Positions 30,792 through 42,300 of a stretch of DNA of 64,000 nucleotides are shown piece by piece. The stretch covers positions 3,596,001 to 3,660,000 of the forward strand of contig NZ_CP109796.1 in NCBI RefSeq assembly GCF_038725785.1, in the 5' to 3' direction. The notes below the pieces were generated by a model. That model made no database searches. It saw only the letters and a program-made list of their open reading frames with translations, and was not told the origin of the DNA. The first letter of the stretch is position 1; each line of letters starts with the position of its first letter. Both the position numbers and the translations under genes were made by a program. Source of the stretch: Termitidicoccus mucosus (lineage in GTDB: Bacteria; Verrucomicrobiota; Verrucomicrobiia; Opitutales; Opitutaceae).

Positions 30792-30884
30792 TTTTATTGA
30801 ACAGAAGGAAACGGAGGGAACGAAGAGAACAATATGACAAAAGGGTCTTCTTCGTTCCCTCCGTTTCCTTCTGTTCAATAAAAA
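30792..30884. repeat. 35-bp inverted repeat just after carB
   Basis: Arms 30792-30826 and 30850-30884 are inverse complements (TTATTGAACAGAAGGAAACG at the left). It begins 8 bp after the carB stop. It could act as a carB transcript end, but the perfect long arms and its direct contact with family A mark it as a repeat element. Confidence 0.9.
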
Positions 30885-30885
30885 C

Positions 30886-30977
30886 GAACCACTAAAATAG
30901 CCACAAAGATGCACAAGAAGCACAAAAACAATCACTCAATCTTGTGCCTTTTGAGCCTCTTTGTGGCCATTAAAATC
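30886..30977. repeat. dispersed inverted repeat, family A, copy 2
   Basis: CGAACCACTAAAATAGCCAC, then ATGCACAAGAAGCACAAAAA, centre CAATCACTCAATC and closing arm CTTTGTGGCCATTAAAA. It matches copy 1 at 988-1067. Confidence 0.85.
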
Positions 30978-30991
30978 GAACCCATAAGTTG

Positions 30992-31038
30992 CCCACGGAA
31001 ATGATAATTCAAAAAATCTTCCGTGTGTTCCGTGGGCC
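30992..31038. repeat. 10-bp inverted repeat, family G
   Basis: GCCCACGGAA (30992-31001) and TTCCGTGGGC (31029-31038) enclose an AT-rich loop. It is the third palindrome in the 272-bp carB-lipoprotein gap. Confidence 0.65.
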
Positions 31039-31056
31039 AATAAAATAATCATCACC

Positions 31057-31557
31057 ATGCGCACCCGCTCCATTCACACCCTCGCCATCGTCGTCCTCGC
31101 GGCCGCGACCCTCGTCCTTTCGGCCTGCTCGAAAAACGAACCGCCCCCGCCGCCCGCCGCATCTGCGCCGCCGCCCGCTCCCGCCGGGCTCGCGCCCTCG
31201 GACTCCGACAAACAAACCGCCATCGGCCGCGCCCTCGACAGCGCGCGCGCCATCGCCGGGACGCAAGCAACCGCCGCGCAACTCCAATCCCTCTACGCCC
31301 CGCAACTCGATGCCCTCAAGACCGGCCTCGCCGCCGCGCAGCCCGTCATGGAATCCAAGGCCGCCGCCGTGCTTCCCGCCGCCGCGACCTCCGCCTACAG
31401 CCAGCTCAAAACCCTCGTCCCCGAACTCGGCGAACTCGTCGACTCGCTCAAGCAATATCCTTCCGACGCCCCCACCGATCTCGTCCAGCGCCTCCAAACC
31501 GACTTTGCCAAGGCCCAGAGCCTCTACGCCCAGGTCAAACCGTTGCTCGGGAAATAG
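31057..31557 (+). CDS. small alanine/proline-rich lipoprotein
   Basis: A 166-residue protein with a signal peptide and lipobox ending at Cys24 (LVLSAC). A proline-rich linker (residues about 28-45) is followed by an alpha-helical Ala/Gln-rich domain with AAQLQSLYAPQLDALKTGLAAAQPVMESK and LVPELGELVDSLKQYP. I do not recognise the family. It should be anchored in the inner or outer membrane and facing the periplasm. It stands alone between repeat regions. Confidence 0.75.
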   Translation: MRTRSIHTLAIVVLAAATLVLSACSKNEPPPPPAASAPPPAPAGLAPSDSDKQTAIGRALDSARAIAGTQATAAQLQSLYAPQLDALKTGLAAAQPVMESKAAAVLPAAATSAYSQLKTLVPELGELVDSLKQYPSDAPTDLVQRLQTDFAKAQSLYAQVKPLLGK

Positions 31558-31575
31558 CCCAAGGGAGTGGCCATG

Positions 31576-31672
31576 ATGCCATTTCCGAGTCATTTTTAGA
31601 TTCATCGAGGCAGGGCGTCGCTTGCGACGCCCGGTTTGCCGACACGCTGTTCGCGGGCATCGCTCGCGATGC
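31576..31672. repeat. palindromic repeat, family E, copy 1
   Basis: ATGCCATTTCCGAGTCATTT leads into GGCAGGGCGTCGCTTGCGAC and a GGGCATCGCTCGCGATGCCC hairpin. The lead sequence is shared with the element at 57983-58082. Confidence 0.65.
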
Positions 31673-31693
31673 CCCTGCGGGCCAGGCCATTTC

Positions 31694-32818
31694 CTAGAAA
31701 TTAAGCCCGAAAAGGAACCTCGTGCGTTCGTAGTCGGGCACGCGCGGGTCGGGATTGTGGTAACGCACCTCGTGGCGCAAGGTGAGGGACAGCACCTCGG
31801 TGATCTTTTTCGTCAGCTCCAATTCGTTCAGCCAGCCGGAGGCATAAGAGTCGTCCAGGATGAAATACCACGCACCCCGCTCGGTGATCGAGACGCGCCA
31901 CGGCAGTTGCAGGCTCGCCTCGCCGAAAAGCGACTCCACCGAGTACCTGGTGTTTTCCTGCGCGTGGTTCATCGGCCAGGTGTTGAAAATGTTCTCCGCC
32001 ACGCCGAGATGGAGCCGGTATCGCTTGGACTTCAGGAGGTGGCGGCCCAAGCCGAGTTGCTGCTGGAGCAGGGTCGCCTTCGAACTCTTGCGGTCGCGCT
32101 CAAAGTAGGGGCGGTATTCGCCGAACCAGTTTTCCCCGAAAGAATGCCGCCAGTAGCCGGACGCCTTGAAAATGTCCACGGCGGTCACGTCGTTGTCCCG
32201 GCGAAACTCATAACGCGGCTCGATCTGCACCTCGTCGTATTTCCATGTGCGTTTCACGCGCGCCTCGGCCGTGTAGAGGCTGCGGTCCGCGGTGTCCCGG
32301 ATGACGTTCGCCGAAAACGCAATGCGCCCGTGCCAGCCGCCCCACCATTTGATGAAGCCCTTGCCCAGACGCACGGTGGTGGCGGCCGGCGGTTTCGGTT
32401 TCGTGCCGGCGGGTTTCACCGGCGGAGCGGCGGACGGCGTCCCCGGCTTGGGCGGGGCGGTTTTTTCCCCGGTCGCGGCGACCGCGGGGACCTCCGGTTT
32501 CGGCGGGGCGGCGGAAGGCTTCGGCGGGGCTTTTTCCCCGGGGGACTTCTTGAGCTTTCCTCCCGTATCAAGCGCGATTTCCGTCTCGGTGATGAGCGGC
32601 GCGGGCGGCGCGGTGAGCTCGACGGTCGCGTCGGACTCGCGCACGCTCAAGTCGCCAAACCGCTCCGAACGAAACACAATCTGCCCGCCCTCCTTCTTTA
32701 TAAAGGTGCCGTTCACCCGGTCCCCGTTGTCGAATTTCAGCACATCGGCGCGCAATCCGGCGCCGAGCGGGAGAATGACGCCACAAATCGCGGCAAAGAC
32801 CAGTTTGCCGGGGGACAT
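31694..32818 (-). CDS. DUF481/YdiY-like outer-membrane protein
   Basis: A 374-residue exported protein. The signal peptide runs to about residue 24. Residues 25-80 contain DVLKFDNGDRVNGTFIKKEGGQIVF, an N-terminal beta domain found before DUF481 barrels. A proline/lysine-rich linker (about 85-145) follows. The rest is amphipathic beta-strand sequence (GRIAFSANVIRDTADRSLYTAEARV and ending RTRFLFGLNF) with a C-terminal Phe, as expected for an outer-membrane barrel. The start is taken at MSPGKL because its ATG overlaps the upstream stop (TAATG). It is the third gene of the autotransporter operon. Confidence 0.8.
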   Translation of the reverse strand: MSPGKLVFAAICGVILPLGAGLRADVLKFDNGDRVNGTFIKKEGGQIVFRSERFGDLSVRESDATVELTAPPAPLITETEIALDTGGKLKKSPGEKAPPKPSAAPPKPEVPAVAATGEKTAPPKPGTPSAAPPVKPAGTKPKPPAATTVRLGKGFIKWWGGWHGRIAFSANVIRDTADRSLYTAEARVKRTWKYDEVQIEPRYEFRRDNDVTAVDIFKASGYWRHSFGENWFGEYRPYFERDRKSSKATLLQQQLGLGRHLLKSKRYRLHLGVAENIFNTWPMNHAQENTRYSVESLFGEASLQLPWRVSITERGAWYFILDDSYASGWLNELELTKKITEVLSLTLRHEVRYHNPDPRVPDYERTRFLFGLNF

Positions 32819-33291
32819 TATGGAGTTTGGGAAGCTGAAGTCCACCGCCGGGGTTCGTCGCTATTCCTGATGGTTTTGCCAGCCTTGGACATCACATCTT
32901 GCTCCCTTGGGTTGCGGAGCTCCACCTTCGCGATTGCCCGCAGGGGCACGGTGCTCTGCGACTTGGGGCGTCCGAGGATTGAGAGGTCCTCCGGCGGGGC
33001 ACATTTGCCCAGGTGCATCCTCAACCCGACGGGCGCCTCCTCATCGAGCTTGAGCGTGGGGATCTCCCTCAAAACGGAATCGAGCACCCGGGCCTGCGCC
33101 TGATAATACAGGCCCCTTTTGGCATAGACGCCGCCCTTGATGATGATTTCGGCTCCGTTGGCCAGGCGCCCGCGCACGACAAAAGAATACCGCGCCATGG
33201 GCAGCGAATCGATCAGGACGGGCCCGCCCGCGTCTTCCGGTGGCGCGGGCTTTTGGCCTGCGCCACTCCCGGTTTGTTCATGGGTCTGCAT
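32818..33291 (-). CDS. small unrecognised protein in the autotransporter operon
   Basis: A 157-residue protein starting 10 bp after the autotransporter stop and overlapping the next start by one base. It has no signal peptide. A basic, strand-rich core runs from about residue 32: ARYSFVVRGRLANGAEIIIKGGVYAKRG. It is followed by VPLRAIAKVELRNPRE and a hydrophilic C-terminus. I do not recognise it. The last codons include a 14-bp match (GGTTCGTCGCTATT) to the end of the inverted-repeat element at 18301. Its position suggests a role with the autotransporter or barrel protein, but nothing else supports a function. Confidence 0.65.
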   Translation of the reverse strand: MQTHEQTGSGAGQKPAPPEDAGGPVLIDSLPMARYSFVVRGRLANGAEIIIKGGVYAKRGLYYQAQARVLDSVLREIPTLKLDEEAPVGLRMHLGKCAPPEDLSILGRPKSQSTVPLRAIAKVELRNPREQDVMSKAGKTIRNSDEPRRWTSASQTP

Positions 33292-33300
33292 GGCCTTCGT

Positions 33301-36300
33301 TCACCAGAGCCGGCGGTAGCCGAGGTTGAGGGACCAGGGGCGCTCGTAATGGGCGGCCCGGCCGTATTCGTAATCAAAATACAACTGGCTGAGGTCGTTG
33401 AGGCGGTAGCCCGTGCCAAAGCCGAACTCCACCCGCCAGCCGTCCAGCCCCAGCGCCGCAGGGTCGAACCGCCGCTCGTGCGCGGTGATCTCTCCGCCGC
33501 CGGTGTCCGTCCTGACCACTCCGAACTTCCCGTAGGGCGTCCAGCGCGTGTCCCTGAACTGCCGGCCAAAGCGCACCTGCCCGCGATACTGCGCGGCGGT
33601 GGCGTCGTCCACCTTCACCGCGATCGCCACGTTTGCCGGCGTCGTGCGGTAGCTCGCCCCGGTCAGCCGCGCCACCGCCGCCTGTGCCACCGGCTCCACC
33701 CACCAGCCGTCGGCGCGCTCAAGGCGGCGGCCCACTTCCAGCGACGCGCCAAAGGCTTCGCTGTTGTAGCGCCCGCGCACGGGGCGGCCGTTCACCGTGC
33801 TCACTTCAAAGCTGTGCTTGTAGCGGTCGGCCTTGAGCACGAGATCGGCGTGCCAGCCGTTGGTTTTGAGCATCGTCCCGTAAAGGCCCACGGAGGCGCT
33901 GCCGGTCTCGCCGTCGCTGTTGCGGCCAAAGTCCCGGGTGATGCGCCCCATGTCGATGAACGCCCCGAGCAGGTTCACTCCGCTCTCCGTCGCGAAGGCT
34001 TTGTCCCCGCCCGCGGTCACCCCGTAGGCGTATTGCTCCACGCCGCGCCCGGTCAGAATGTTGTCGGCGTTGAGCCGGTAGCCGCGGCTGCGCACCCAGA
34101 CGTTGCCGCCGATGCCGGAGGCATCGGAGTTTAAGTTGAAAGTTGAAGTTGAAGCAGAGGCCAGCAGTTCGGCGCGGACGTCGCCCATGCGCAGATAGAG
34201 CGCGTCCAGCGAGTAGTGCCAGTCCTGCCCGATCAGCGCGGCGGTGTCGATGATAGCGTCGGCCGCCTGCGACAGGCCCGTGCTGTAAAGATACCACGTA
34301 CCCGGGTTGAGTGGCAGCGTGCTGTCCGCCGCGGCTCCATTCGCAAACTCAAACTCCGACAGCCCGAGTGTGATCTTTTCGCCCTCCAACTGGTAAACCG
34401 CCGCGCCGTTCAAATCGGTGATGAGCGGGATCGCTGTCTCGTCGCTGCTCGGTTCTCCCCCCAACGCGTTCACGCTCACGGTGAACGCACCCGCGCTGCT
34501 GCCCGTCACGGCCAGGTGGTTGGCGACCGCAGCGGGGGCATTCGTGCCGGACACGTTGGTGAAGTCCACGTTGAACTCCAGCCTCGCGTTGCTCCCGGCC
34601 AGGCTCGCCACCGTGCCGGTCTTGAACAACCCGGTACCGGCGTGGATGAAGCCGAGTTTCGCGCCGTCGAGCGTCACATGGCCGAGGCGCGCGCCGTCGA
34701 GGGCGAACCAGATTTCCGAGCGGTTGTCGGCGCGCACGCGGGCGGCGGCGTCGCCCAGCGCCTGCGTCGCGCCGAGGTAAACTTTCGCGTTTTCCAGCAC
34801 GCTGTTCGCGATGGCGTTGTCGTGCGCGATGGCCAGCGTGCCGCTGTTGGTGATGGCGAGGGTGCCGGAGCCGTTGACCGTGTTGGCCAGCGTGCCGGAA
34901 ACATTGCGGTATTCCAGGGTCGCCCCGGGGTTCACGTCCACCCCGGCGGCGCTGAGCGCCATGAGGTCTTCGAGGAGGAGCCGTCCGCCTTGCACGCGGG
35001 CCGAGCCGTTGAAACCGGGGTTAGCCGTCGTGATCGCCACCGTGCCGCTGCTGGCTTTGATGAAGACGCCCGAGCCGGAAAGCGCGTTGGCCAGCGTGCC
35101 GCTGTTCGCGGGGGCGATGTCGAGCCGCAGCGTCCCGTCGCCGGTGATCGCTCCGCTGCCCAGGCCGGCCACGTGCCTGAGGTCGGCGGTCGCCCCGGCG
35201 GCGATGGTCGTGCTCGCGCTCAGGCCGGCGTTCGCGTTGGTTATGGTCAGCGTGTTGCTTTGCACCACCAGCGCCCCGCTGCCGCTGAGCACCCCGCCGC
35301 TCGTGCTGTTGCCGCCGCTGCCGCTGATGGCCAGCGTGCCGCCGTTGAAGAGCAGCGCACCGGCGTTGTCGAGCGCGCCGACGGTCTGCGCGGTGGCGTT
35401 GAGGTCGGCGGTCGCGGTGGAGGTGATCGCCAGCAGGGACGTGCCCCCGAGCGCGCCGCTGTTGCCGGTGACGAGCGTGCCGGAGGTCACGAAGGTCGTG
35501 CCCGTGTAGCTGTTGGCGCCGTGGTTGATCGTGATGGCGCTGCTGGCGCTGATTTGCAGGTTGCCCGAGCCGCTGACGAGGGCGTGCAGCTCGTCGGCAC
35601 CGGCGAGCACGGCGTTGGCGATGTCGTGGTCGAGCACGGTGGTCTGGCCGGCGATGAGATCGAGGGCGATGAGTTCGTAGCCGAGGTGCAGGCCGCTGCC
35701 GCTCACCGTGGCCGCAAAGTCGTAAGTGCCCAGCGCGGTGGTCGCGCTGCTTTGGACAATGCCGTGTTGTGTCGCATCGGTGATCTGGCTGCCGTTCTGG
35801 TCAACCAGATTGCTGCCGCTGACCTGAGTCGCGCCGGTGTGCGCGGTCGCGGCGATGAGCTGGATGTCGTGGCTTTCGTCCTGTTGCAACAGCGGGAGCG
35901 ATTGGCCGAAGCTGCCCGTGTCCACCATCACCACCGTCGAGCCGCTCATGGAGAGCGTGCCGGTGTTCACGATGCCTGCCGCCGCCATGCCGCTGGCGTC
36001 GAGCGTGAAGGCGATGGTGCCGCTGGTGAGCGTCAGGTTGCCGACATTTTGCGTGCCGGTCGCGACGGCAGTCCGGTTGTTCGTGTCGATGTTGAGCGTC
36101 GCGTTGACCAAGTTGCTGCCGGTCAGCGTGAAGGTGTTGTTTTGCAGTTGCACCGTGCCGCTGAACGCCGTGCCGGTCGCCGCGCCGAAACCGAAGGCGC
36201 CGGCGTTGCCGACGAGCAGGTTGCCCGCGCCGGTGAGCTGCTGGTTGAACTCGTAGCCGCCGCCCATGCCCATGAGCGCGAGATTGCCGCCCGATGCGAT

Positions 36301-39300
36301 GTTGACTCTCGTCGTGCCGCTCGCGCCGAGGTTTTGCTGCGCGGTCATCGTGCCGCTGCCGGTCACGTTCCACGCTCCGGTGAAGCTGCTGTTTGTGCCC
36401 GTGACCGCCACGCCCGCGCCGCTGAGTTGTGCCGTGCCCGTGCCGATGGTGTTGTTGGCAAACGTGCCGGTGAAGGCGAGGTCGAGCATACTGGTCACAT
36501 TTGCCGTGCCGGTGCCGATGGCGTTTTGCGCGGTCAGCGAGAGCGTGCCGGCGTTGACGAGCGTGTTGCCCGTGTAGGCGTTGCTGTAGCTGATCGTGAT
36601 CGTATTCGCGTCTTCCTTGACGAGCATGCCGCTGCCGCTGATCTCATTCGTCATCTGTAATTCGTAATTCGTCATTCCTCCCAGTGTCAGCGTGCCGCTG
36701 TCGGTGACTTTGCCCGTGCCGAGGCTCGCGCTGCCGGTGGCCTTCAGCGCGCTGCCGGCGGCGATTTGCCAGGTGCCGCTGAAGGTGTTCGTGCCGGCGA
36801 GAATAACGTTCGCGGCGTTCGTCGCGCTGACGATGCCCGTGCCGTCGATTGGTTTCGAGAGGGTGCCGGTGGCGCCGGCGAGTTGGAGTTCGGCGTTTGT
36901 CGCGACGCACGCCGTGCCGGTGCGGCCGATTGCGTCGGTGTTGGCGAGGATTGTCGTGCCACTCACGCCGACATTGGCCGTGAAGTTTACGTTGGTGCTG
37001 GTGATGGTCGCGAGACCCGCAATGCCCAGACTGCCCGACCCGGCGAGGGTCCCGTCGATCCGGCCTCCGCCGATTGCCTGCGTCTTGCCGTTCAGGTCGT
37101 AGGCGGCGGTGTTTGAGATCGCGAGCCATGACGTGTGGCCCAGTGCGTTGTTCGTGCCGGAAACGAGGGTGCCGCTGGTCACGAAGGTCGTGCCGGTATA
37201 ACTGTTGCCGGCGTTGTTGAGCCTGATGGCATTGCTCGCGCTGATTTGCAGATTGCCCGAACCGCTGATGAGCGCGTGCAGTTCATCCGCACCAAGCGGA
37301 CTGGTCAGATCGCCATTGAGCACCGTGGTCTGACTGGCGAGCAGTTCCAGCGCGACCAGTTCGTAGCCCAGCCACAGGCCGCTGCCGCTCACCGTCGCGG
37401 CAAAGTTGTAGGTGCCGCTTGCGGTGGTCGCGCTGTTTTGGATAATGTCGCGCCGGGTGGCGTTCGTCAGTTCGTTGCCATTGTGGTCAACGAGGTTGCT
37501 GCCGCTGACCTGGGTCGCGCCGGTGTGTGCGGTCGCGGCGATGAGCTGGATGTCGCGACTTTCATCCTGTTGCAACAGCGGGAGCGATTGGCCGAAGCTG
37601 CCCGTGTCCACCATCACCACTGTCGAGCCGCTCATTGAGAGCGTGCCAGTGTTCACGATGCCTGCCGCCGCCGTGCCGCTGGCGTCGAGCGTGAAGGCGA
37701 TCGTGCCGCTGGTGAGCGTCAGGTTGCCGACATTTTGCGTGCCGGTCGCGACGGTCGTCTTGTTGTTCACGTCGATGTTGAGCGTCGCGTTGACCAGGTT
37801 GCTGCCGGTCAGCGTGAAGGTGTTGTTTTGCAGTTGCACCGTGCCGGTGAAGGCCGTGCCCGTCGCCGTGCCGAAGCCGAAGGCGCCGGCGTTGCCGACG
37901 AGCAGGTTGCCCGCGCCGGTGAGCTGCTGGTTGAACTCGTAGCCGCCGCCCATGTCCATGAGCGCGAGATTGCCGCCCGATGCGATGTTGACTTTCGTCG
38001 TGCCGCTCGCGCCGAGGTTCTGCTGCGCGGTCATCGTGCCGCTGCCGGTCACGTTCCACGCTCCGATGAAGCTGCTGTTTGTGCCCGTGACCGCCACGCC
38101 CGCGCCGCTGAGTTGCGCCGTGCCCGTGCCGATGGTGTTGTTGGCAAAAGTGCCGGTGAGGGCGAGATTGAGCACGCCGGTTACGTTTGCGGTGCCGGTG
38201 CCGATGGCGTTTTGCGCAGTGAGCGAGAGCGTGCCGGCATTCACGAGCGTGTTGCCCGTGTAGGCGTTGCTGTGGCTGATCGTGATCGTATTCGCGTCTT
38301 CCTTGACGAGCATGCCGCTGCCGCTGATCTCATTCGTCATCTGTAATTCGTAATTCGTCATTCCTCCCAGTGTCAGCGTGCCGCTGTCGGTGACTTTGCC
38401 CGCGCCGAGGCTGTCGGCGGTGATCGCTTTGAAGTTGCTGTCACCCGCAATCGACCATGTGCCGCTGAACGCGCTGTTCGCGCCGCCGAGCTCGACGCTG
38501 GCCGCGCCGGTCGCGCTGACGAGGCCCGTGCCGCTGAAGGTGTTGGCGTTCGTGCCGGTGGCGGCGGCGAAGATGAACGCGCCATTGTCGGTAATCGCAC
38601 CGATGCCCAAGCCGCTGACGTTGTTCACGACAATCGCCGCTCCATTGTTGATGGTGCCGCTCACCGTGGTGTTGTTCGAACCGCTGACGGTCAGCGTGCT
38701 GCTTTGCACGATGAGCGCGCCGCTGCCGCCGAGCGTGCCGGTTGACGTGCTGTTGCCCGTCGTGCCTCTGATGGTGAGCGTGCCGTTGTTGAAGTTCAGC
38801 ACGCCGCTGTTGTCCAGCGCGCCGACCGTCTGCGTCTTGCCGTTCAAGTCGAAGGTCGCGTCGTTGTCCAGCAGGCTGGTGCTGCCGGTGGCGTTGTTGC
38901 TGTAGGCGACAAAGGCACCGCTGGCGATGTGCGTGCTGCCGCTGTAATCGCTCGCCGCGCTGCCGATTTCATACGCGCCGGTGCCGTTGAACACGAACCC
39001 GCCGCTGCCGGTCAGCTTCGCGGTCAGCCGGTTGTCCGCGTCCTGCGTGCCTGCGTTGCTGACGGTGATGAACGTGCCGCTGTTGGCGGACAGCTCGGTC
39101 AAGCCGTAGGTGATGTACAGCCCCTTGTGCATGCCGTCGTCGAGCACCTGCCCGGTGTAATCATACTTCGCCGTGCCGCTGGCGCCGCCGTTCTGACTGA
39201 CGCTGACGCCGTTCACGCTGCCGATGGCGCTGCCGCTGAAGTTTTGCAAGGCCAGTTGCGCGCCGGCGTCGTTGACGCTGCCGGTGGCGCTGACCAGCGT

Positions 39301-42300
39301 GGCGAACACGGTGCCGGTGTCCTGGTAGAAAAAGTCCTGCCCGCCGGGCGTGCTCTGGCTGACAAAGTTGTAGTTGTCCAGTTGCACCTTGCTCGCTGAC
39401 GGTGCGCTCAAATCGCCCGCCGTCAGCGAGCCGCTGGTGGTGACGGCGTCGGCCATGTTTATCTTCAATACGCCGCCCTCGAACGCCAGGCCGCCGAGGA
39501 AATATGTGCCACTGTCAGCGAGTGTCGTGCCGGATGCGCCGAGCGAAAGCGTCGCGTTCTTCATGATGCCGGTGCCGCTCGTGGCGCTGACGGCCACGCC
39601 CGCGGCGATGTTGTCCAGTTGGAAGAAGCCGGTCTTCACGTCAACGGTCCCGCTGAACGCGGTGGTGTTCGTCGCTGACGTTGCGAAGTTGAACGTGCCG
39701 CCGCTGGCCAAGTCCACCGTCAGCGTGCCGTCGCCGGTGAGCGAGTTGATGAACGTCCAAGTGCTGGCGCTGACGGTCAGGTTGCCGCCGTCAAGGTTGA
39801 CCCTGCCGCTGTTGCCGAGGTTGGTTTGCGAGGTCACCAATCCCCGGCCGGTCACCAGCCAGTTGTTGATGCTGTTGCCGCCGGTGAGGTTCACGCTGCC
39901 ACTGACCAGCGCGGTGCCGCCGCCGGTGGTGTGGTTCGCGTAAGCGCCGGTGCCGCTCAAATTCAGAATGCCGGCCGCGCTGACGCCGACCGTGCCGCTG
40001 CCCGCGCCGTGGAGGTTGCGCAATTCCAGCGTGCCGCCGCTGACCAGCGCACCGCCGCTGAAGGTGTTGCTGCTGGTGACGAGCAGCAGGCCATCGCCGG
40101 CTTTCGTCAAAGTTTTGCCATCCCAGTCGCTGGCGTAGCTGCCCGCGCCCATCGTGTCGCTGAGGGCGAGGTCAACCATAAAGGTCGAGCCGCTGCCAAT
40201 CGTGAACGTGCCGCTGCCGTTGGCCGCGTCCGCCAGCCAGCGCAGGCCGGTGCCGATGACGTAGCTGGTGCCGGTGGTGGTCTTATAAACGCCGCCGTAA
40301 AGGTAGTCCGGCAGCGCCGCGTTGATGGCGTGGTTGTTGGTGCCGTTCACCGTGATGGTCGCAAAGGTGCCGCTGATCACGCCGCCTGTCGCGGTGACCA
40401 GATACTGCAACGCGCTGTTCGCCACCGCGCTGGCCGTCGCGTAGGTGCCGCTGATACCGGTCGCGCTGGTCACCGCCAGCGTGCCGCCCACCGTCGCCGT
40501 GTTCGCGTACACAAAGGCGTCGTTCGCGCCGCGGCCCGCCACGTCCAGTGTCAGCGTGCTTTGCGCGTTCTGTGCATACGTGCCGCCCGCCGTCACCACA
40601 CCGCTGCCGCTGACGGTCATGCCGCCGCGTCCGCCATCGTCGCCGAGAATGACGCTGTCACCCAGTTGCAGGCGGGCGTCGCTGACGCTGACCGTGCCGG
40701 TGCCCTCCGTGCCGTTGCCGACGATCAAATTGGCGGAGCCGCTTATCACCGCGCCGTTGCCCACCGTCAGCGCGCCGCTGCCGGTGTAGGCCGCCGGGTC
40801 CGCCGGCAGCGCGTAGCCATGACCCATGCCGATGTAAATGTCACCGCCGGTGCTGAAAGAGGAACCCTCGCCGCTCACGCTGATGCTGCCCGACGCGCTG
40901 GTGGCGCTGCCGCTGGTCTGCGCCCCGCTCCAGCCGATTAAACCGACATACACCGCCGTGTTGCCCGTGCCGGTGAACGCGCCGCCGTCGGTGATTTCCA
41001 GCAAACCGGTCGCGCCGTCGCCGACGGTGAGCTGCAACCCGGTCACGTTCAACCGCGAGCCGCTGCCGGTCACCAAAACCGTCCCCTCGCCCGGCGTCGC
41101 GCCGAGATAGGGTTGTTCGTTGAGAATGAAGCCGCCGATGGACGCCGCCGCCGAGCGCACTTCCGCGCCGTTTTCAATCACCAGCCGCCCGCTGCCGCTC
41201 GCCCCCACCGTCAACGTGGTCTTGCTGACGACACTGCCCTGCGTGAGAATCTGTGAACCGCTGCCGCTGACCGTGACCAGGCCGGTGCTGCCGGGGCCGG
41301 TGCCGATATTCAGCCGGTCGGTCTCCACCCGCGAGCCGTCGGATACCGACAGCCCACCGTCGCCGAAGCCGCCGACCGTGAGGCGCGAGTCCGCCGCGTA
41401 ATGGTTGAGCCACACCGATGAGCCGGTCAGCGTGACCGTGCCCGACGAGCCGGCCTCTTGCCCGATTTGCACGCGATAATTCGGGCTGGCCAGATACGCC
41501 GCGCCGACCGTGACCAGCGTGCCGCTGTTGCCGAGGTTCAAGACACCCGTGCCGCCGACGCCGACTGCGAGCGCGCCGGTGTTCCACACCCCGCCGCTGA
41601 CGGTGGCCGTGCCGCCGTCCACCACGCCCGCCGTGCCGCCGACGTAGCCGGTGATGTTCAGCACGCCTTCCCGCACCAGCGTCGTGCCGGTGTAGGTGTT
41701 GGTCGCGCTCAGGGTCAGCGTGCCCTCGCCGAGCTTGGTCAGGGACTTGCCGTCCCAGCCGAACTGGGTGCCGCCGACGTTGACCAGACCGACGCCGGCC
41801 TGCCCGCTGAGGGTCGGCAGGGCGTCAATCACGAAGGTGCTGCCACCGTCGATGGTGAAGGTGCCGCTGTTAATCGTGTCGTCCGCCGCATACCAGCGCA
41901 GGCCGTAGCCGACCGCGTAGGTGCTGCCGCTGTTGATGATTTGGCCGCCGCCGTAGAGGTAATCCTGCGCCGACTGGTCAACGCCGGTCACTGTGGCGAA
42001 CGTCCCGCTGATGGTGCCGCCGGTCGTGCTCAGGATGTATTGCAGGCCGTTATTGGCCACGATGCCCGAGGCGCTGCCGCTGTTGTTGAACGACGCGAAG
42101 TTGAGCACGTTGAGCGTGCCGCCGATGGTGGCAGTGCCGGCGGTGATGTAGTTGTCGGTCGCGTTGCGCCCGGCGGTGTCCACCGTCAGCGTGGCGGCGG
42201 ATTGACGATATGACGTGCCGACGTTGAGGTGCGCGCCGCCGCTCATCGCCAGCGCACTGTCGTTGACGGCGCTGCCGGTCGTCGTAAATTTGCCGTTGTT

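Noticed and set aside
30792-30884. Ordinary intrinsic terminator of carB
   Set aside because: Arms of 35 bp with AT-rich tips and no T-run directly after a GC stem; it has the form of a repeat element, although it may still affect transcript ends.
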